Shown piece by piece: positions 1 through 8,300 of a stretch of DNA of 64,000 bases. Source of the stretch: CAWCDJ01 sp963778675 (GTDB taxonomy: Bacteria > Acidobacteriota > Terriglobia > Bryobacterales > Bryobacteraceae); contig CAVZVI010000014.1 of assembly GCA_963778675.1 (NCBI GenBank), forward strand, positions 1,235,728 through 1,299,727, in the 5' to 3' direction. The notes below the pieces were generated by a model. The model saw nothing but the letters and a program-made list of their open reading frames with translations. It was not told the origin of the DNA and ran no database searches. Each line of letters begins with the position of its first letter. The first letter of the stretch is position 1. Made by a program: the position numbers and the translations under genes.

Positions 1-527
1 GGTGGATGGGGTCGGGGCCCGCCGCCTGGATTATCGGTAACTGGCGTGTCAGCGGCGTCACCGTCTACGATAGCGGCACGCCGATTGGCGTCTCCACGAA
101 TTTGAGCCTTCCGCTCTTCGCCGGACGCGTGCCTGCCTATGTCACCTCTTATGACGGCTGGACGCCGAGCTATAGCGGCGGCTTCGACCCGAGCAAGGAC
201 AATCGTTTCGTGGCATACGGCAGCGGCCCGTTCCCCATCCAGGGCAGCGGGACGGCGCTCAACAGTATCGGAAACGAAACCCGCTACAATCCGAAGGTCC
301 GGAATTTTGCGAACCTGAATGAAAACGTATCCGTTACCCGGACGTTTCCGATTCGGGAGCAGATCCGGCTGGAATTCCGCGCCGAGGGGTTCAATGTCTT
401 CAACCGTGTGCGCTTCGGGACGGGTTCCACGCAACTCCAGTCGCAGTCGTTCGGCGTTTTGACCGGATCCGGCTCCCAGCTCAATTCGCCGCGCCAGTTG
501 CAGCTCGCGATGAAGCTTTATTTTTAG
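1..527 (+). CDS. TonB-dependent receptor-like outer membrane protein, C-terminal end (5' part outside window)
   Basis: The reading frame is open from the left edge, so only about the last 175 residues are present. The segment is rich in Gly, Asn, Thr and aromatic residues with alternating beta-strand character. It holds the stretch LEFRAEGFNVFNR (around residues 122-134 of the visible part), and it ends in LQLAMKLYF, a beta-barrel C-terminus with a terminal Phe as needed for BAM-dependent insertion. These are hallmarks of the large acidobacterial TonB receptors that begin with a carboxypeptidase-regulatory-like domain. The plug and N-terminus are not visible, so the substrate is unknown. It probably imports an oligosaccharide or similar ligand, since a sugar-acid-type enzyme follows 23 bp downstream on the same strand. 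Confidence 0.8.
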   Translation, partial: WMGSGPAAWIIGNWRVSGVTVYDSGTPIGVSTNLSLPLFAGRVPAYVTSYDGWTPSYSGGFDPSKDNRFVAYGSGPFPIQGSGTALNSIGNETRYNPKVRNFANLNENVSVTRTFPIREQIRLEFRAEGFNVFNRVRFGTGSTQLQSQSFGVLTGSGSQLNSPRQLQLAMKLYF

Positions 528-550
528 AAGTGTTTCCGCGAGGAGTCTCC

Positions 551-1780
551 GTGCCGCTCACACGTAGATCGTTCTTGGGCGGCCTGCTCGCCTCGCCGCT
601 CGCTGGTGCATATGCCGCGGCCGCCCGGGCGGCCGCTCCATCGAAGATTACGCGCATCGAGACGGTCTACTGGAAGAACCGGGAAGCCGCTCCGTTTTGG
701 CCGCACTGGACCTGGGTCAAAATCGATACCGACGCCGGCGTGTCCGGCATCGGAGAGACGTACCCCCGCAACCCGGCCGAGGCGGCCGTGATCCACTCGG
801 TGGCCGCCTCGCTCATCCGGCGCGACCCGCGCGACATCGAGCGCATCTGGGCCGATCTCTATCGTGCTTTCGATTTTCAGGTCGCGGGCGGCGCCGAAAT
901 CAGGGCGCTGAGCGCCATCGACCTGGCCCTGTGGGACCTGCTTGGAAAATCTCTCGACGCGCCCGTGTACCGGCTGATCGGGGGCAAAGCCAATCCCCGC
1001 GTCCGCCTTTACAACACCTGCTTCCCTTACAAGTACGACTTCAACCGCGAACCGGAGAAGATCATGCGCGAGTTGATCGACACGCGCGGCATCAGGGCCA
1101 TCAAGGTTTGGCCGTTCGACGGCGCGGCCGCGCGCAACCGGAATCAGTTCATCACCCCCCAGGACATCGACCAGGCGCTCGTGCCGGTCAAGAAGCTGCG
1201 TGACTCTTTCGGTTCGGAGATCGATATCGCCGTGGAGTTCCACGCGCAGTGGAACGTCACATCCGCCATCCGCATCGCCCGTGCTCTCGAGCCCTACCGG
1301 CCGATGTGGCTCGAAGATATGCTGATGCCGGGCAATTTTCAGCAGTACCACGAACTGGCGGCTGCCACCAGCCTGCCCCTGATCGCCGGCGAACGGATGG
1401 CGGGCAAGCTGCAATTCGAACGACTCCTGGAATCGCGCACCGTGAAGTACGTCATGTTCGACGTGACGTGGTGCGGAGGCCTGACCGAGGCTCGTAAGAT
1501 CGCCGGCATGGCGGATGCCTTCGAGCTGCCCATTGCTCCGCATACGGCCGGCGGCCCTCTTCTGTTCTACGCCAGCACGCACCTCTCGACCGCGTCGCCC
1601 AACGTGTGGATCCAGGAGAGCTGCCAGCGATTTTACGAACACGACTGGCCGCTCATGCTGGAGAACCCGGTCGCCCCGGAGGACGGCGCGATCCGTGTGC
1701 CTGAGGAGAGCGGCTTCGGCATGCGCATCAAGCCGGAAGCCTGGAATCACCCCGCGGCCGTCCGCCAGGTGAGCACCTGA
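551..1780 (+). CDS. Tat-exported enolase-superfamily enzyme (mandelate racemase/muconate lactonizing type)
   Basis: About 409 residues. The start is placed at GTG 551 because AGGAG lies at 541-545 with 5-nt spacing; the GTG at 530 has no such site. The N-terminus carries a twin-arginine signal (LTRRSFLGGLLASPLAG) followed by an Ala-rich cleavage region, so the enzyme should be exported folded. The enolase C-terminal barrel shows metal-ligand glutamates in VEFHAQW, WLED and AGER, and a late HTAGGP histidine as in acid-sugar dehydratases of the MR subgroup. The usual reaction is abstraction of a proton alpha to a carboxylate, for example sugar-acid dehydration; the substrate cannot be read from sequence. 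It follows a TonB receptor gene, which suggests periplasmic sugar use. Confidence 0.82.
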   Translation: MPLTRRSFLGGLLASPLAGAYAAAARAAAPSKITRIETVYWKNREAAPFWPHWTWVKIDTDAGVSGIGETYPRNPAEAAVIHSVAASLIRRDPRDIERIWADLYRAFDFQVAGGAEIRALSAIDLALWDLLGKSLDAPVYRLIGGKANPRVRLYNTCFPYKYDFNREPEKIMRELIDTRGIRAIKVWPFDGAAARNRNQFITPQDIDQALVPVKKLRDSFGSEIDIAVEFHAQWNVTSAIRIARALEPYRPMWLEDMLMPGNFQQYHELAAATSLPLIAGERMAGKLQFERLLESRTVKYVMFDVTWCGGLTEARKIAGMADAFELPIAPHTAGGPLLFYASTHLSTASPNVWIQESCQRFYEHDWPLMLENPVAPEDGAIRVPEESGFGMRIKPEAWNHPAAVRQVST

Positions 1781-1832
1781 TCCGGATGCGGGATGGTGCC
1801 AACGGTGGTTGGCTCGAATCTCGCCGGCTACC

Positions 1833-2802
1833 TCAAAGCGCCGTCAATTCCTCCGGTGAAGCCGTGCCGGTGCCTTTCTTCATGATCGTGATCGATGCCA
1901 CCCGGTTGCCGAACCGGGCCGCCGTCTCCGGGTCGCCGGTAGCCTTCAAAGCCAACACCGCGCCGGCCGAAAAGCTGTCTCCGGCGCCGCAGATATCGAC
2001 CGGGTGTTCCACCTTGGTGGTCGCCACCCAGCGTTCGCCGCGTTCGTCCACCAACAGCGCGCCGTCACCGCCATGGGTCACCACCAGGAGCGGTGCGGCC
2101 ATGTGCCGGCGGAGTGCCGGGTAATCCACCCGCCCCAGGGCCCGCAGAGAAGCGGCCTCGGCCTCCCGCTGGTTGGGTTTGACGATCACCCCGCGGAAAT
2201 GCTCGGCGCGCATCCGTGAATCCACCCAGATGAGAAGGTGAGGATTGGCCGCGGCCGCGCGCTCCACCGCCTTCCGCATGGCGGGTGTCACGACGCCGCC
2301 CTGATCGGTCTCCGCCTGGTCGGAAACGATGACGATGTCGAATCGCGGCGCCGCCTTCTCGAAGCGCCCGGCCAGTTCGCCGTCCAGCGCGGCGGCGAGC
2401 GGCTGGGTGTAAACGAAATCCACTCGCGGCAGATCTTCTTCGCCCGTCCGGCAGTTGAGCAGCTTGGTGTAGGTGAAGGTCGGAACGCCCGGCGCCGGAA
2501 CCAGCAGGTCCGTCGCGATGCCGCGCGCCTCGAGTGCGCGCCGCAACTCGAAGCCGAAGCCGTCTTCCCCGATCATCCCCAGTACCGAGACGTGCGCGCC
2601 CAGTGCGGCCAGGTTGTTGGCGACGGTTCCCGCCGCCCCCGGCGTGACCTCGGTCGAGACCACGCCGATGCGTGGAATCCCGGTCTCGCGCGACGGCTCT
2701 GCCAGCGCCGGATCGTAGCGTGCACCAGCGGTCCAGGCACACGTCCCCCACCACCAGCACGCGCAGCTTGGGGAAAGCCGCCAGAATCTCCGCCGTGTTC
2801 AC
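1833..2802 (-). CDS. PfkB-family sugar kinase (RfaE/HldE-kinase-like), split by a single-base frameshift
   Basis: The N-terminus (VNTAEILAAF, then VVGDVCLDRW) is read from GTG 2802. After DRWCT the frame shifts and the protein continues as YDPALAEPSRETGIPR, then GAAGTVANNLAALGA. One extra base near 2720-2725 explains the break; removing it gives about 322 residues, the normal ribokinase/PfkB length. The C-terminal PfkB signature is present as DICGAGDSFSAG, with the catalytic Asp in GAGD. The GTG start overlaps the upstream stop by GTGA, implying coupled translation with the deoxyhypusine-synthase-like gene. The N-terminal pattern resembles heptose kinases (RfaE), but the sugar is not known. 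The break may be a sequencing error, as in several other genes here, or a real lesion. Confidence 0.78.
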
Positions 2803-3755
2803 GCGAGTTGCCTCCACAGGGCGGGCAGAGTGGCGCGGTGCGGTCCGCAGAAGTAGAAGCTCTCGCCGCCGTCCGCCACGGTGCGGACCAGGATGGTCTT
2901 GTGCGGGCGGAAATAGTAACCCGGATCGGTCTTGGGAAGCTCTTTCCGGCAGTCGCCCTGAATCGGCACCAGGTCGAAAACGGCGGTCGTAAACCGGCGG
3001 ATGGAGCGGCCCGCCTGGCGGGCGACGTTGCGCGCCATGGAGAGCGCCTTGAGGTAGACCTCCGGCCCCATGATGGCCGAGCCGAAGTTCAGAAGCACGC
3101 CGCCTTCGAGCCGTTCCACCGTGCGGGCGAAGATCAGGAAGTCGCGGTAGCTGGCGGCGCCCAGGGCCGCGCCATCACAGTTGGGATGCTCGTGGATAAT
3201 GTCGTACCCCACGCCGGCGTGGACCGTCACCGGCACTCCGCAGCGCCAGGCCGCGGCGAATACGGAAAGCTCCCGGTACGGGTAATCGCTGTCTTCGATC
3301 CGCCGCCCGACGTTCTCTCCGAGCCCCAGCGATTCGGCCGCGGCTTCGCGAATCCAGTCGTTCAGTTCACCGGTTTCGCGCCAGAGGCCGAACTCGCCGG
3401 TCCGGATATAGCGGTCCACGCTTTCCGTGGTGGCGCCGATCCGCGCCAGTTCGTAATCGTGGATGGCGCCGGCGCCATTCATGGCGATGTGGTCGATAGC
3501 GCCGCGCTCGAGGAGGTCGATGATGTGGCGGTTGACGCCGCTGCGCAACACGTGGGCGCCCATCATGAGGATGCGCGCCGCGCCCGACTCGCGGGCGGCC
3601 TTGAGGCGCGCCGCAACCGTCGGGAGGTCCGGGTGATCGAACGCCGGAGTGGAGTCGCCGAGGGTCAGCCAGTGGTCGGCGTGGAGATCGTGGCGGCGCT
3701 CGGCCAGCGGCCGGATCTCCAGGCGCGAGCGGTCGAAGAGTTCGTAGCGGCTCAT
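2799..3755 (-). CDS. Deoxyhypusine-synthase-like conserved protein
   Basis: 318 residues starting MSRYELFDR. It overlaps the HAD gene by ATGA (3752-3755) and the kinase gene by GTGA, so the three are translationally coupled. I do not recognise the family with certainty. The layout resembles deoxyhypusine synthase: SGVNRHIIDLLERGAIDHIAMNGAGAIHD aligned by eye (seen in pieces) to the NAD-binding part, then a CGVPVTVHAGVGYDIIHEHP block and a Gly-rich LLNFGSAIMGPEVYLKA block. Bacteria generally lack eIF5A, so relatives in bacteria probably act on other amines or as NAD-dependent enzymes. The HAD phosphatase and sugar kinase partners suggest a role in a phosphorylated metabolite pathway. Its function is inference only. 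Confidence 0.55.
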   Translation of the reverse strand: MSRYELFDRSRLEIRPLAERRHDLHADHWLTLGDSTPAFDHPDLPTVAARLKAARESGAARILMMGAHVLRSGVNRHIIDLLERGAIDHIAMNGAGAIHDYELARIGATTESVDRYIRTGEFGLWRETGELNDWIREAAAESLGLGENVGRRIEDSDYPYRELSVFAAAWRCGVPVTVHAGVGYDIIHEHPNCDGAALGAASYRDFLIFARTVERLEGGVLLNFGSAIMGPEVYLKALSMARNVARQAGRSIRRFTTAVFDLVPIQGDCRKELPKTDPGYYFRPHKTILVRTVADGGESFYFCGPHRATLPALWRQLA

Positions 3756-4552
3756 GCGAAAAGCATCTCCATCAGCTCGTCGTAGCAGAGGTAATTGGGG
3801 ATGATGTAGTCCGCCCCGACCCCGATCAGCCGCTGCCGTTTCCACGGGTCGGGAACCCGGCACTCCGGCTCGTCGGTGGCCACCCCTACGGCGACGCCGC
3901 CCACCTGCTTGACCTCTTCGATCTCGACGTAGCCGTCGCCGAACCCCAGCAACTGGCCGCCCTCGACTTCGGGCAGCCGCAGGATCCGCTGCACCAGGAT
4001 GCGCTTGGAGAACTTCTGGAGATCGTCCAGCGCGCCGTACACGCCGCCGTCGAAGTAGCGGGTGACGTCCAGCAGATCCGCCTCCTCCTTCATGTAAATC
4101 TCGTCGGTGCCGCTCGCCAGGTACAGGCGCAGCCCGCGCTCCTTCAGGCGCTCGAGAAGGGGCCTGGATCCGGGGACGAGGTACCGGTCCGGCGGGCACT
4201 GGCCGGAGCGCAGCCCTTCCACGCGTTCGCGGATGACCAGCCAGAGCCGGTCGAGGTACCGCTTCTTGTAGACCAGCGGATCGAGAGGCGTGCCGCCGCG
4301 GCGCTTCACCTGCTCTGCCAGCTCGATCATCTGGTAGACGGTCTCTTTCCCGGTGAGCCGCCAGACATATTCCTCCACCACTTCGCGGAGCTGGTCTTCG
4401 GATTCTCCGGTGTTCAGTTCAGCCAGCGCTTCCACCATCATCGGGACCATCACCTGCATCCAGCCGGTACGAATCAGGGAGAGGCTTCCGTCGAAGTCGA
4501 AGAGGACTATTTTGGTTTGCGCGGCGGTGCCGCGCCGGATGATTTCTATCAT
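3752..4552 (-). CDS. HAD-superfamily hydrolase (probable phosphatase)
   Basis: 266 residues. HAD motif I is FDFDGSLS with nucleophile Asp19 and acid Asp21. A helical cap of about 100 residues follows. Motif II/III is the LYLASGTDEIY and KFSKRI region, and motif IV is GFGDGYVEIEE, so all catalytic elements are present. Proteins of this type hydrolyse phosphate monoesters through an aspartyl-phosphate. The gene lies 15 bp after the mini GntR gene and overlaps the next gene by 4 bp, so it is the second gene of a four-gene minus-strand operon with a sugar kinase. The physiological substrate is unknown; a sugar phosphate is the natural guess from the kinase partner. Confidence 0.8.
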   Translation of the reverse strand: MIEIIRRGTAAQTKIVLFDFDGSLSLIRTGWMQVMVPMMVEALAELNTGESEDQLREVVEEYVWRLTGKETVYQMIELAEQVKRRGGTPLDPLVYKKRYLDRLWLVIRERVEGLRSGQCPPDRYLVPGSRPLLERLKERGLRLYLASGTDEIYMKEEADLLDVTRYFDGGVYGALDDLQKFSKRILVQRILRLPEVEGGQLLGFGDGYVEIEEVKQVGGVAVGVATDEPECRVPDPWKRQRLIGVGADYIIPNYLCYDELMEMLFA

Positions 4553-4567
4553 GGGTAAAGAACCATT

Positions 4568-4849
4568 CTACCGATGGTTCCGGCAACGTCCGGCGACGCG
4601 TGTGCCCGAGCCGGCTCGCGCGGCGATCAGCCCCTCCCACCGGAGCTTCTCGTAGGCGTACAGGACGGTGTTTCGTGAGACTCCCAGCAGGCGGGCCAGG
4701 GACCGTTGCGACGGCAGATTCACGCCGGGCTCGAGAGGGCCTTCGAGGATGAAGCGGCGAAGGAAACCGTAGAGCTGCCGGTGTCGCGGCTGACCCGCGG
4801 CGGGGTCGATGGAAAATGGCGGCAATAAAGACGGGGCGCAGCTTCGCAT
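4568..4849 (-). CDS. Stand-alone GntR/MocR-type winged-helix regulator (93 aa)
   Basis: The protein is little more than a GntR winged helix: LYGFLRRFILEGPLEPGVNL, then PSQRSLARLLGVSRNTV (recognition helix) and YEKLRWEGLIAARAGSGTRVA (wing). The wording RNTVLYAYEKL...RAGSGTRVA is that of MocR/PdxR regulators, but the PLP-binding aminotransferase domain normally fused behind it is absent; the gene stops 93 residues in. It is the promoter-proximal gene of the operon with the HAD, DHS-like and kinase genes, with only 21 bp to the divergent glyoxalase-fold gene. It probably represses both directions from that gap. It could be a truncated MocR, but the compact operon argues for a functional mini-regulator. 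Confidence 0.72.
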   Translation of the reverse strand: MRSCAPSLLPPFSIDPAAGQPRHRQLYGFLRRFILEGPLEPGVNLPSQRSLARLLGVSRNTVLYAYEKLRWEGLIAARAGSGTRVAGRCRNHR

Positions 4850-4866
4850 AAGTGTTACTCTCACTT
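4850..4866. promoter_or_regulatory. Candidate GntR operator, AAGTG-N7-CACTT
   Basis: A perfect 5-bp inverted repeat (AAGTG at 4850-4854, CACTT at 4862-4866) fills almost the whole 21-bp gap between the divergent start codons of the mini GntR gene (ATG at 4849) and the VOC gene (ATG at 4871). Position and symmetry fit a dimeric winged-helix regulator. Binding is inference. Confidence 0.45.
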
Positions 4867-4870
4867 TATT

Positions 4871-5272
4871 ATGTTCTCCAGCGGAAACGTAACGGTATAT
4901 GTCAAGGACATGGACCGCGCCGTGCGGTTCTACTCGGAGACCCTGGGACTCAGGCTGGCGTACCGCGCCGGCGATCACTGGGCCTCGATCGAAGTGGGCA
5001 AAGGCCTCACCATCGGATTGCATCCGGCGGCGGGTCAGGCGCCGGGCAGCCGCTGCGGCATGGCGATCGGCCTGGAGTTGCGCACCGACGTGCCGATCCG
5101 CGAGGCGGTGAAGCGCCTGGAAGCGCTGGGTGTCCGGTTTCACGGGCCGGTCAACGAGGCGAAAGAGGGATCGTTTGTATCGTTCGAAGATCCCGACGGC
5201 AACCTGCTCTACCTGGCGGAGTTGAACTGGAGCCACGTGGAGCAGGGCGAAGGCGAATACCAGCGGGGCTAA
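4871..5272 (+). CDS. VOC/glyoxalase-fold protein
   Basis: 133 residues with the classic VOC start (NVTVYVKDMDRAVRFYSETLGLRL) in one beta-alpha-beta-beta-beta module and a second module ending FVSFEDPDGNLLYLAEL, which carries the usual C-terminal metal-ligand Glu. The family includes glyoxalase I, extradiol dioxygenases and antibiotic-binding proteins, so the reaction cannot be assigned. A metal site is plausible but the first-module ligand is not a clear His. The gene is divergent from the GntR mini-regulator with a 21-bp gap. It probably shares its operator with the HAD/DHS-like/kinase operon, perhaps handling a reactive by-product of that pathway. Confidence 0.82.
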   Translation: MFSSGNVTVYVKDMDRAVRFYSETLGLRLAYRAGDHWASIEVGKGLTIGLHPAAGQAPGSRCGMAIGLELRTDVPIREAVKRLEALGVRFHGPVNEAKEGSFVSFEDPDGNLLYLAELNWSHVEQGEGEYQRG

Positions 5273-5281
5273 TGCCGCTAA

Positions 5282-6664
5282 TCAGGCGCGTTCGGCGGCC
5301 TGTTTCACCAGTTCCCAGGCGCGCTGAACGTGTTCCCGGGTCGTGCCGTGGTTCCCCACTGCCAGGTGCAGGGTGTACCGGCCCTTGAGCACGGTGCCGG
5401 AGAGGAAGACCTCGCCGGTTGCATTCACTTCGTCGAGAATGCGGCGGTTCTGTTCGTCCGTGCCCTGATAGCGGAAGCACACGACCGAAAACGGCGAGGG
5501 CGCCGTGCGCTCGAACAGAGAGTCGGCATCCACCTGGCGCGCCAGTTCCTGCGCCAGGGCGACGTGGCCGCGAATCATCTCCGCCAGGCCCTCTCTTCCG
5601 TAGGAACGCAGCACGAACCAGAGCTTGAGGGCGCGGAAGCGGCGGCCGAGCGGAACGCCGTAGTCCATCAGGTTGACGGCCCGCGGATCCTGCGCGGTCT
5701 CGAGGTATTCCGGGATCAGCGAAAACGCCCGGCGCAGAACGTCGGGACGGCGGGTGTAGAAGATGCTGCAATCCATGGGGGTGAGCAGCCACTTGTGGGG
5801 ATTGGTGACGAACGAATCGGCGCGTTCGCAGCCCTCGAAGGCCCAGCGGAACTCGGGCGCCACCGCCGCCGATCCCGCGTAGGCGGCGTCGACGTGCAGC
5901 CACAGTCCGTGGCGCTCGCAGATGGTGGCGATGGCGGGCACCGGATCCACGCTGGTGGTGGAGGTGGTGCCGACCGTGGCGGCCACGCAGCACGGCCGCA
6001 TGCCCGCGGCAAGATCGGCTTCGATCAGGCTTTGGAGGGCTTCGGGCCGCATGCGGAAGTCATCGTCCACCGGGACCTTGCGCACGAAGTCCTGTCCGAT
6101 TCCGACGGCGATCGCGCCCTTTTCAATGGAAGAGTGCGCCTGTTCGGAGGTATAGACCACCAGACCTCGCGCCGCGCCCCGGGTACGCGAATCCGGGTCG
6201 GCAGCCTGCCGGGCGGCGGCGATGGCGTGCATGCTGCCGGTGGAAGCGGTGTCGTAGATCAGCCCGAACCAGTCATCCGGCAGGCCGCACCACCGCCTCA
6301 GCCAGCGCAACGACACCTGCTCCAGCTCGGTGACGGCGGGCGAGGTCTTCCAGAGCATGCCGTTGCCGTTCAGCGCAGCGGCAAACAGCTCACCGAGGAT
6401 GCCTTCGGGCGGTGACGAGTTGGCGAAGTAGGCCAGGAATCCGGGGTGGTTCCAGTGGGTCATGGCAGGAACGATCAGCCGCTCGAAATCGGCCAGGATG
6501 GCTCCCATCGGCTCACCCCGCTCCGGACCGCAGGCGGGGAGCGCGTCGGTCAACTGGCCCGGCTTGACGGGCGGCATTACGGGGTAGCGGCCGGGATCGG
6601 CAAGAAAGTCGGCAATCCAATCGATCGCCTGGTGGCCATGTCGGCGGAACTCTTCAGGTGTCAT
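5282..6664 (-). CDS. PLP-dependent group II (aromatic L-amino acid type) decarboxylase
   Basis: 460 residues, normal length for the AADC/tyrosine decarboxylase family. It begins MTPEEFRRHGHQAIDWIADFL, as eukaryotic-style AADC proteins do, with HPGFLAYFANSSPPEG for substrate entry. The PLP-stacking and phosphate regions are YDTASTGSMHAI and AATVGTTSTTSVDP, the pyridine-nitrogen Asp lies in LHVDAAYAGSA, and the Schiff-base Lys is Lys291 in NPHKWL. It removes CO2 from an aromatic or related amino acid to give the amine. It is the last gene of a four-gene minus-strand operon, starting 1 bp after the hydrolase stop. The neighbouring imidazolonepropionase-like gene makes a histidine-like substrate tempting, but nothing proves it. 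Confidence 0.88.
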   Translation of the reverse strand: MTPEEFRRHGHQAIDWIADFLADPGRYPVMPPVKPGQLTDALPACGPERGEPMGAILADFERLIVPAMTHWNHPGFLAYFANSSPPEGILGELFAAALNGNGMLWKTSPAVTELEQVSLRWLRRWCGLPDDWFGLIYDTASTGSMHAIAAARQAADPDSRTRGAARGLVVYTSEQAHSSIEKGAIAVGIGQDFVRKVPVDDDFRMRPEALQSLIEADLAAGMRPCCVAATVGTTSTTSVDPVPAIATICERHGLWLHVDAAYAGSAAVAPEFRWAFEGCERADSFVTNPHKWLLTPMDCSIFYTRRPDVLRRAFSLIPEYLETAQDPRAVNLMDYGVPLGRRFRALKLWFVLRSYGREGLAEMIRGHVALAQELARQVDADSLFERTAPSPFSVVCFRYQGTDEQNRRILDEVNATGEVFLSGTVLKGRYTLHLAVGNHGTTREHVQRAWELVKQAAERA

Positions 6665-6665
6665 A

Positions 6666-8300
6666 TCAGTGAACGGTTACGGTGCCGGCAGCCGTCAGTT
6701 TCGCCGCCGCACCCGCCGGAACCTTCCAGTTTCGATCAAAACGGCCCTCCGCCACCACATGTCCGAGCGAGCCCTTGAAAAGCACGTAGTCTCCGAAGGT
6801 GGTGAGCAGGCGGTACTGGGCGGGGGCCAGCGGGTAACCGCCGCGCTGCGCTCCGTCCGCGCCGGTCCAGAAGGGAAGGCCGGAATTCACCAGGACATAG
6901 TGCTTGCCGGCCGGAGCGATGAACAGCAGTCCCCAATCCGCCGCGCCCGGTGCGAGCGCAAGCGGCAGCCGCCCGGCAAAGCGCGCGATCAGGGAGTTGC
7001 TCTGCGCGGTGCCGAACAGGATCAGGTCGGAAGTCTCCAGGTCCTCTTCGCTTACCGCGGTATCCGCCTTCACCGGGAACGCGAGATTGAGCCGGGCGCG
7101 ATACGTGGACCACTGGGCCGCTTCGGCGGCGATCTTCCGGCGGGCGGCCAGCTCTTCGGCGGTGCCCGCTCCCAGGCTGCCGTAAACGTAGATCTGGCGT
7201 CCGGAAACCGCCTCGGAGATCGGTCCTTCGGCGCCCGGCCGCTTCCCGGATGGACGGAACAGCCCGGGGCGCCAGCGGCCGGAGGCACGGGTGAAGGAAA
7301 GTTCCGCCGCCGGCTTCATACGCAAGACCGTGCCGTCGATAGTTACCTGGGAGGCGGGCTTGTCGAGCGAGAGGGTGAAGCCATCCACGCTCTGCGTGTT
7401 CACTTCCACCTTCGCGCCGGATCGGCGCGCGTCCACAGAGGCTCGCTCACCGGGCGTCAGGCCGTCGATGCGCACCCAATAGGCCGACGCGTAGCGGTAG
7501 GAATCGGTGACGAAGTGGACTCGCTCCGGAAAGCGCCGGCGCCGGAACTTGGCGAACCAGTCGAAGATCGCTCCGTTGCGGTATGCGATATCCCAGGCGT
7601 TATGGCGGACTCCGGGGTACTCAACGTAATCGGCCGGAACTCCGGCATCGAGCAGACGGCGCTGCCAGTTGCGTGAGCTCGCGACCGGGACGATGGGGTC
7701 CTGGTCGCCGTGGAACAGGCGGATGGGCAGGTCGAGCGCGTTGGGCGCGAGCAACTCGGTGCCGGGGAGCGTGGAGGGGCACACCGGCGCGACCGCCGCC
7801 CAGACATCCGGGCGGGAGAGAGCCAGCCATAACGCTCCGGCCCCGCCCATCGAGATGCCGGTGAGGTAGACGCGATCGGGATCCACCGGGAAACGCCGCT
7901 CCACGTCGGCCAGCACGTCGTAGACATCCTGCTCGGCGATGCCCTGGTAGCCCATACTGCCCCGTGCCAGTGGAGCCGCCACGATGAATCCCTCGTCGCG
8001 TACCACCGGGAAGTAGCGCAGGTCCTCGGGGTCGGCCAACCCGAAACGGTTGGGAGCGCCGAACACTTGCCGCAGGTTCAGCCGGTGGTTGGACTCTTCC
8101 GAGTGCAGGGTGATCAGTACCGGATACTTCTGATCCGGCCGGAAAGCCTTGGGAACGTACAAGGCGTAAGGTTGGGCTGAGCCGTCGACTGAGGAGGTCA
8201 TTTCGGCCAGTTGCGCGCCCGTCTTGACCGTTTCAGGAGCAGGCTGTGCCGCGAGCCGGGTGGCGGCCAATGCGCAGGCGAAAATGACCCTGTTATGCAT
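6666..8300 (-). CDS. Secreted alpha/beta hydrolase (esterase/prolyl-oligopeptidase-like) with C-terminal beta-rich domain
   Basis: About 544 residues starting at ATG 8300, overlapping the DHDPS-like gene by 8 bp. A signal peptide (VIFACALAATRLAAQ) is followed by an alpha/beta hydrolase core: YPVLITLHSEESN, nucleophile Ser in YLTGISMGGAGAL, Asp in FHGDQDPIVP, and His in YPGVRHNAWD, so the triad is intact. This arrangement is that of PHB-depolymerase/feruloyl-esterase-like 'peptidase' proteins. The last 280 residues form a separate Gly/Ala-rich region with a predicted second domain of unknown fold. The reaction is probably hydrolysis of an ester outside the cytoplasm. It lies inside an operon with a decarboxylase and two degenerate-looking enzymes. 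Confidence 0.8.
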   Translation of the reverse strand: MHNRVIFACALAATRLAAQPAPETVKTGAQLAEMTSSVDGSAQPYALYVPKAFRPDQKYPVLITLHSEESNHRLNLRQVFGAPNRFGLADPEDLRYFPVVRDEGFIVAAPLARGSMGYQGIAEQDVYDVLADVERRFPVDPDRVYLTGISMGGAGALWLALSRPDVWAAVAPVCPSTLPGTELLAPNALDLPIRLFHGDQDPIVPVASSRNWQRRLLDAGVPADYVEYPGVRHNAWDIAYRNGAIFDWFAKFRRRRFPERVHFVTDSYRYASAYWVRIDGLTPGERASVDARRSGAKVEVNTQSVDGFTLSLDKPASQVTIDGTVLRMKPAAELSFTRASGRWRPGLFRPSGKRPGAEGPISEAVSGRQIYVYGSLGAGTAEELAARRKIAAEAAQWSTYRARLNLAFPVKADTAVSEEDLETSDLILFGTAQSNSLIARFAGRLPLALAPGAADWGLLFIAPAGKHYVLVNSGLPFWTGADGAQRGGYPLAPAQYRLLTTFGDYVLFKGSLGHVVAEGRFDRNWKVPAGAAAKLTAAGTVTVH

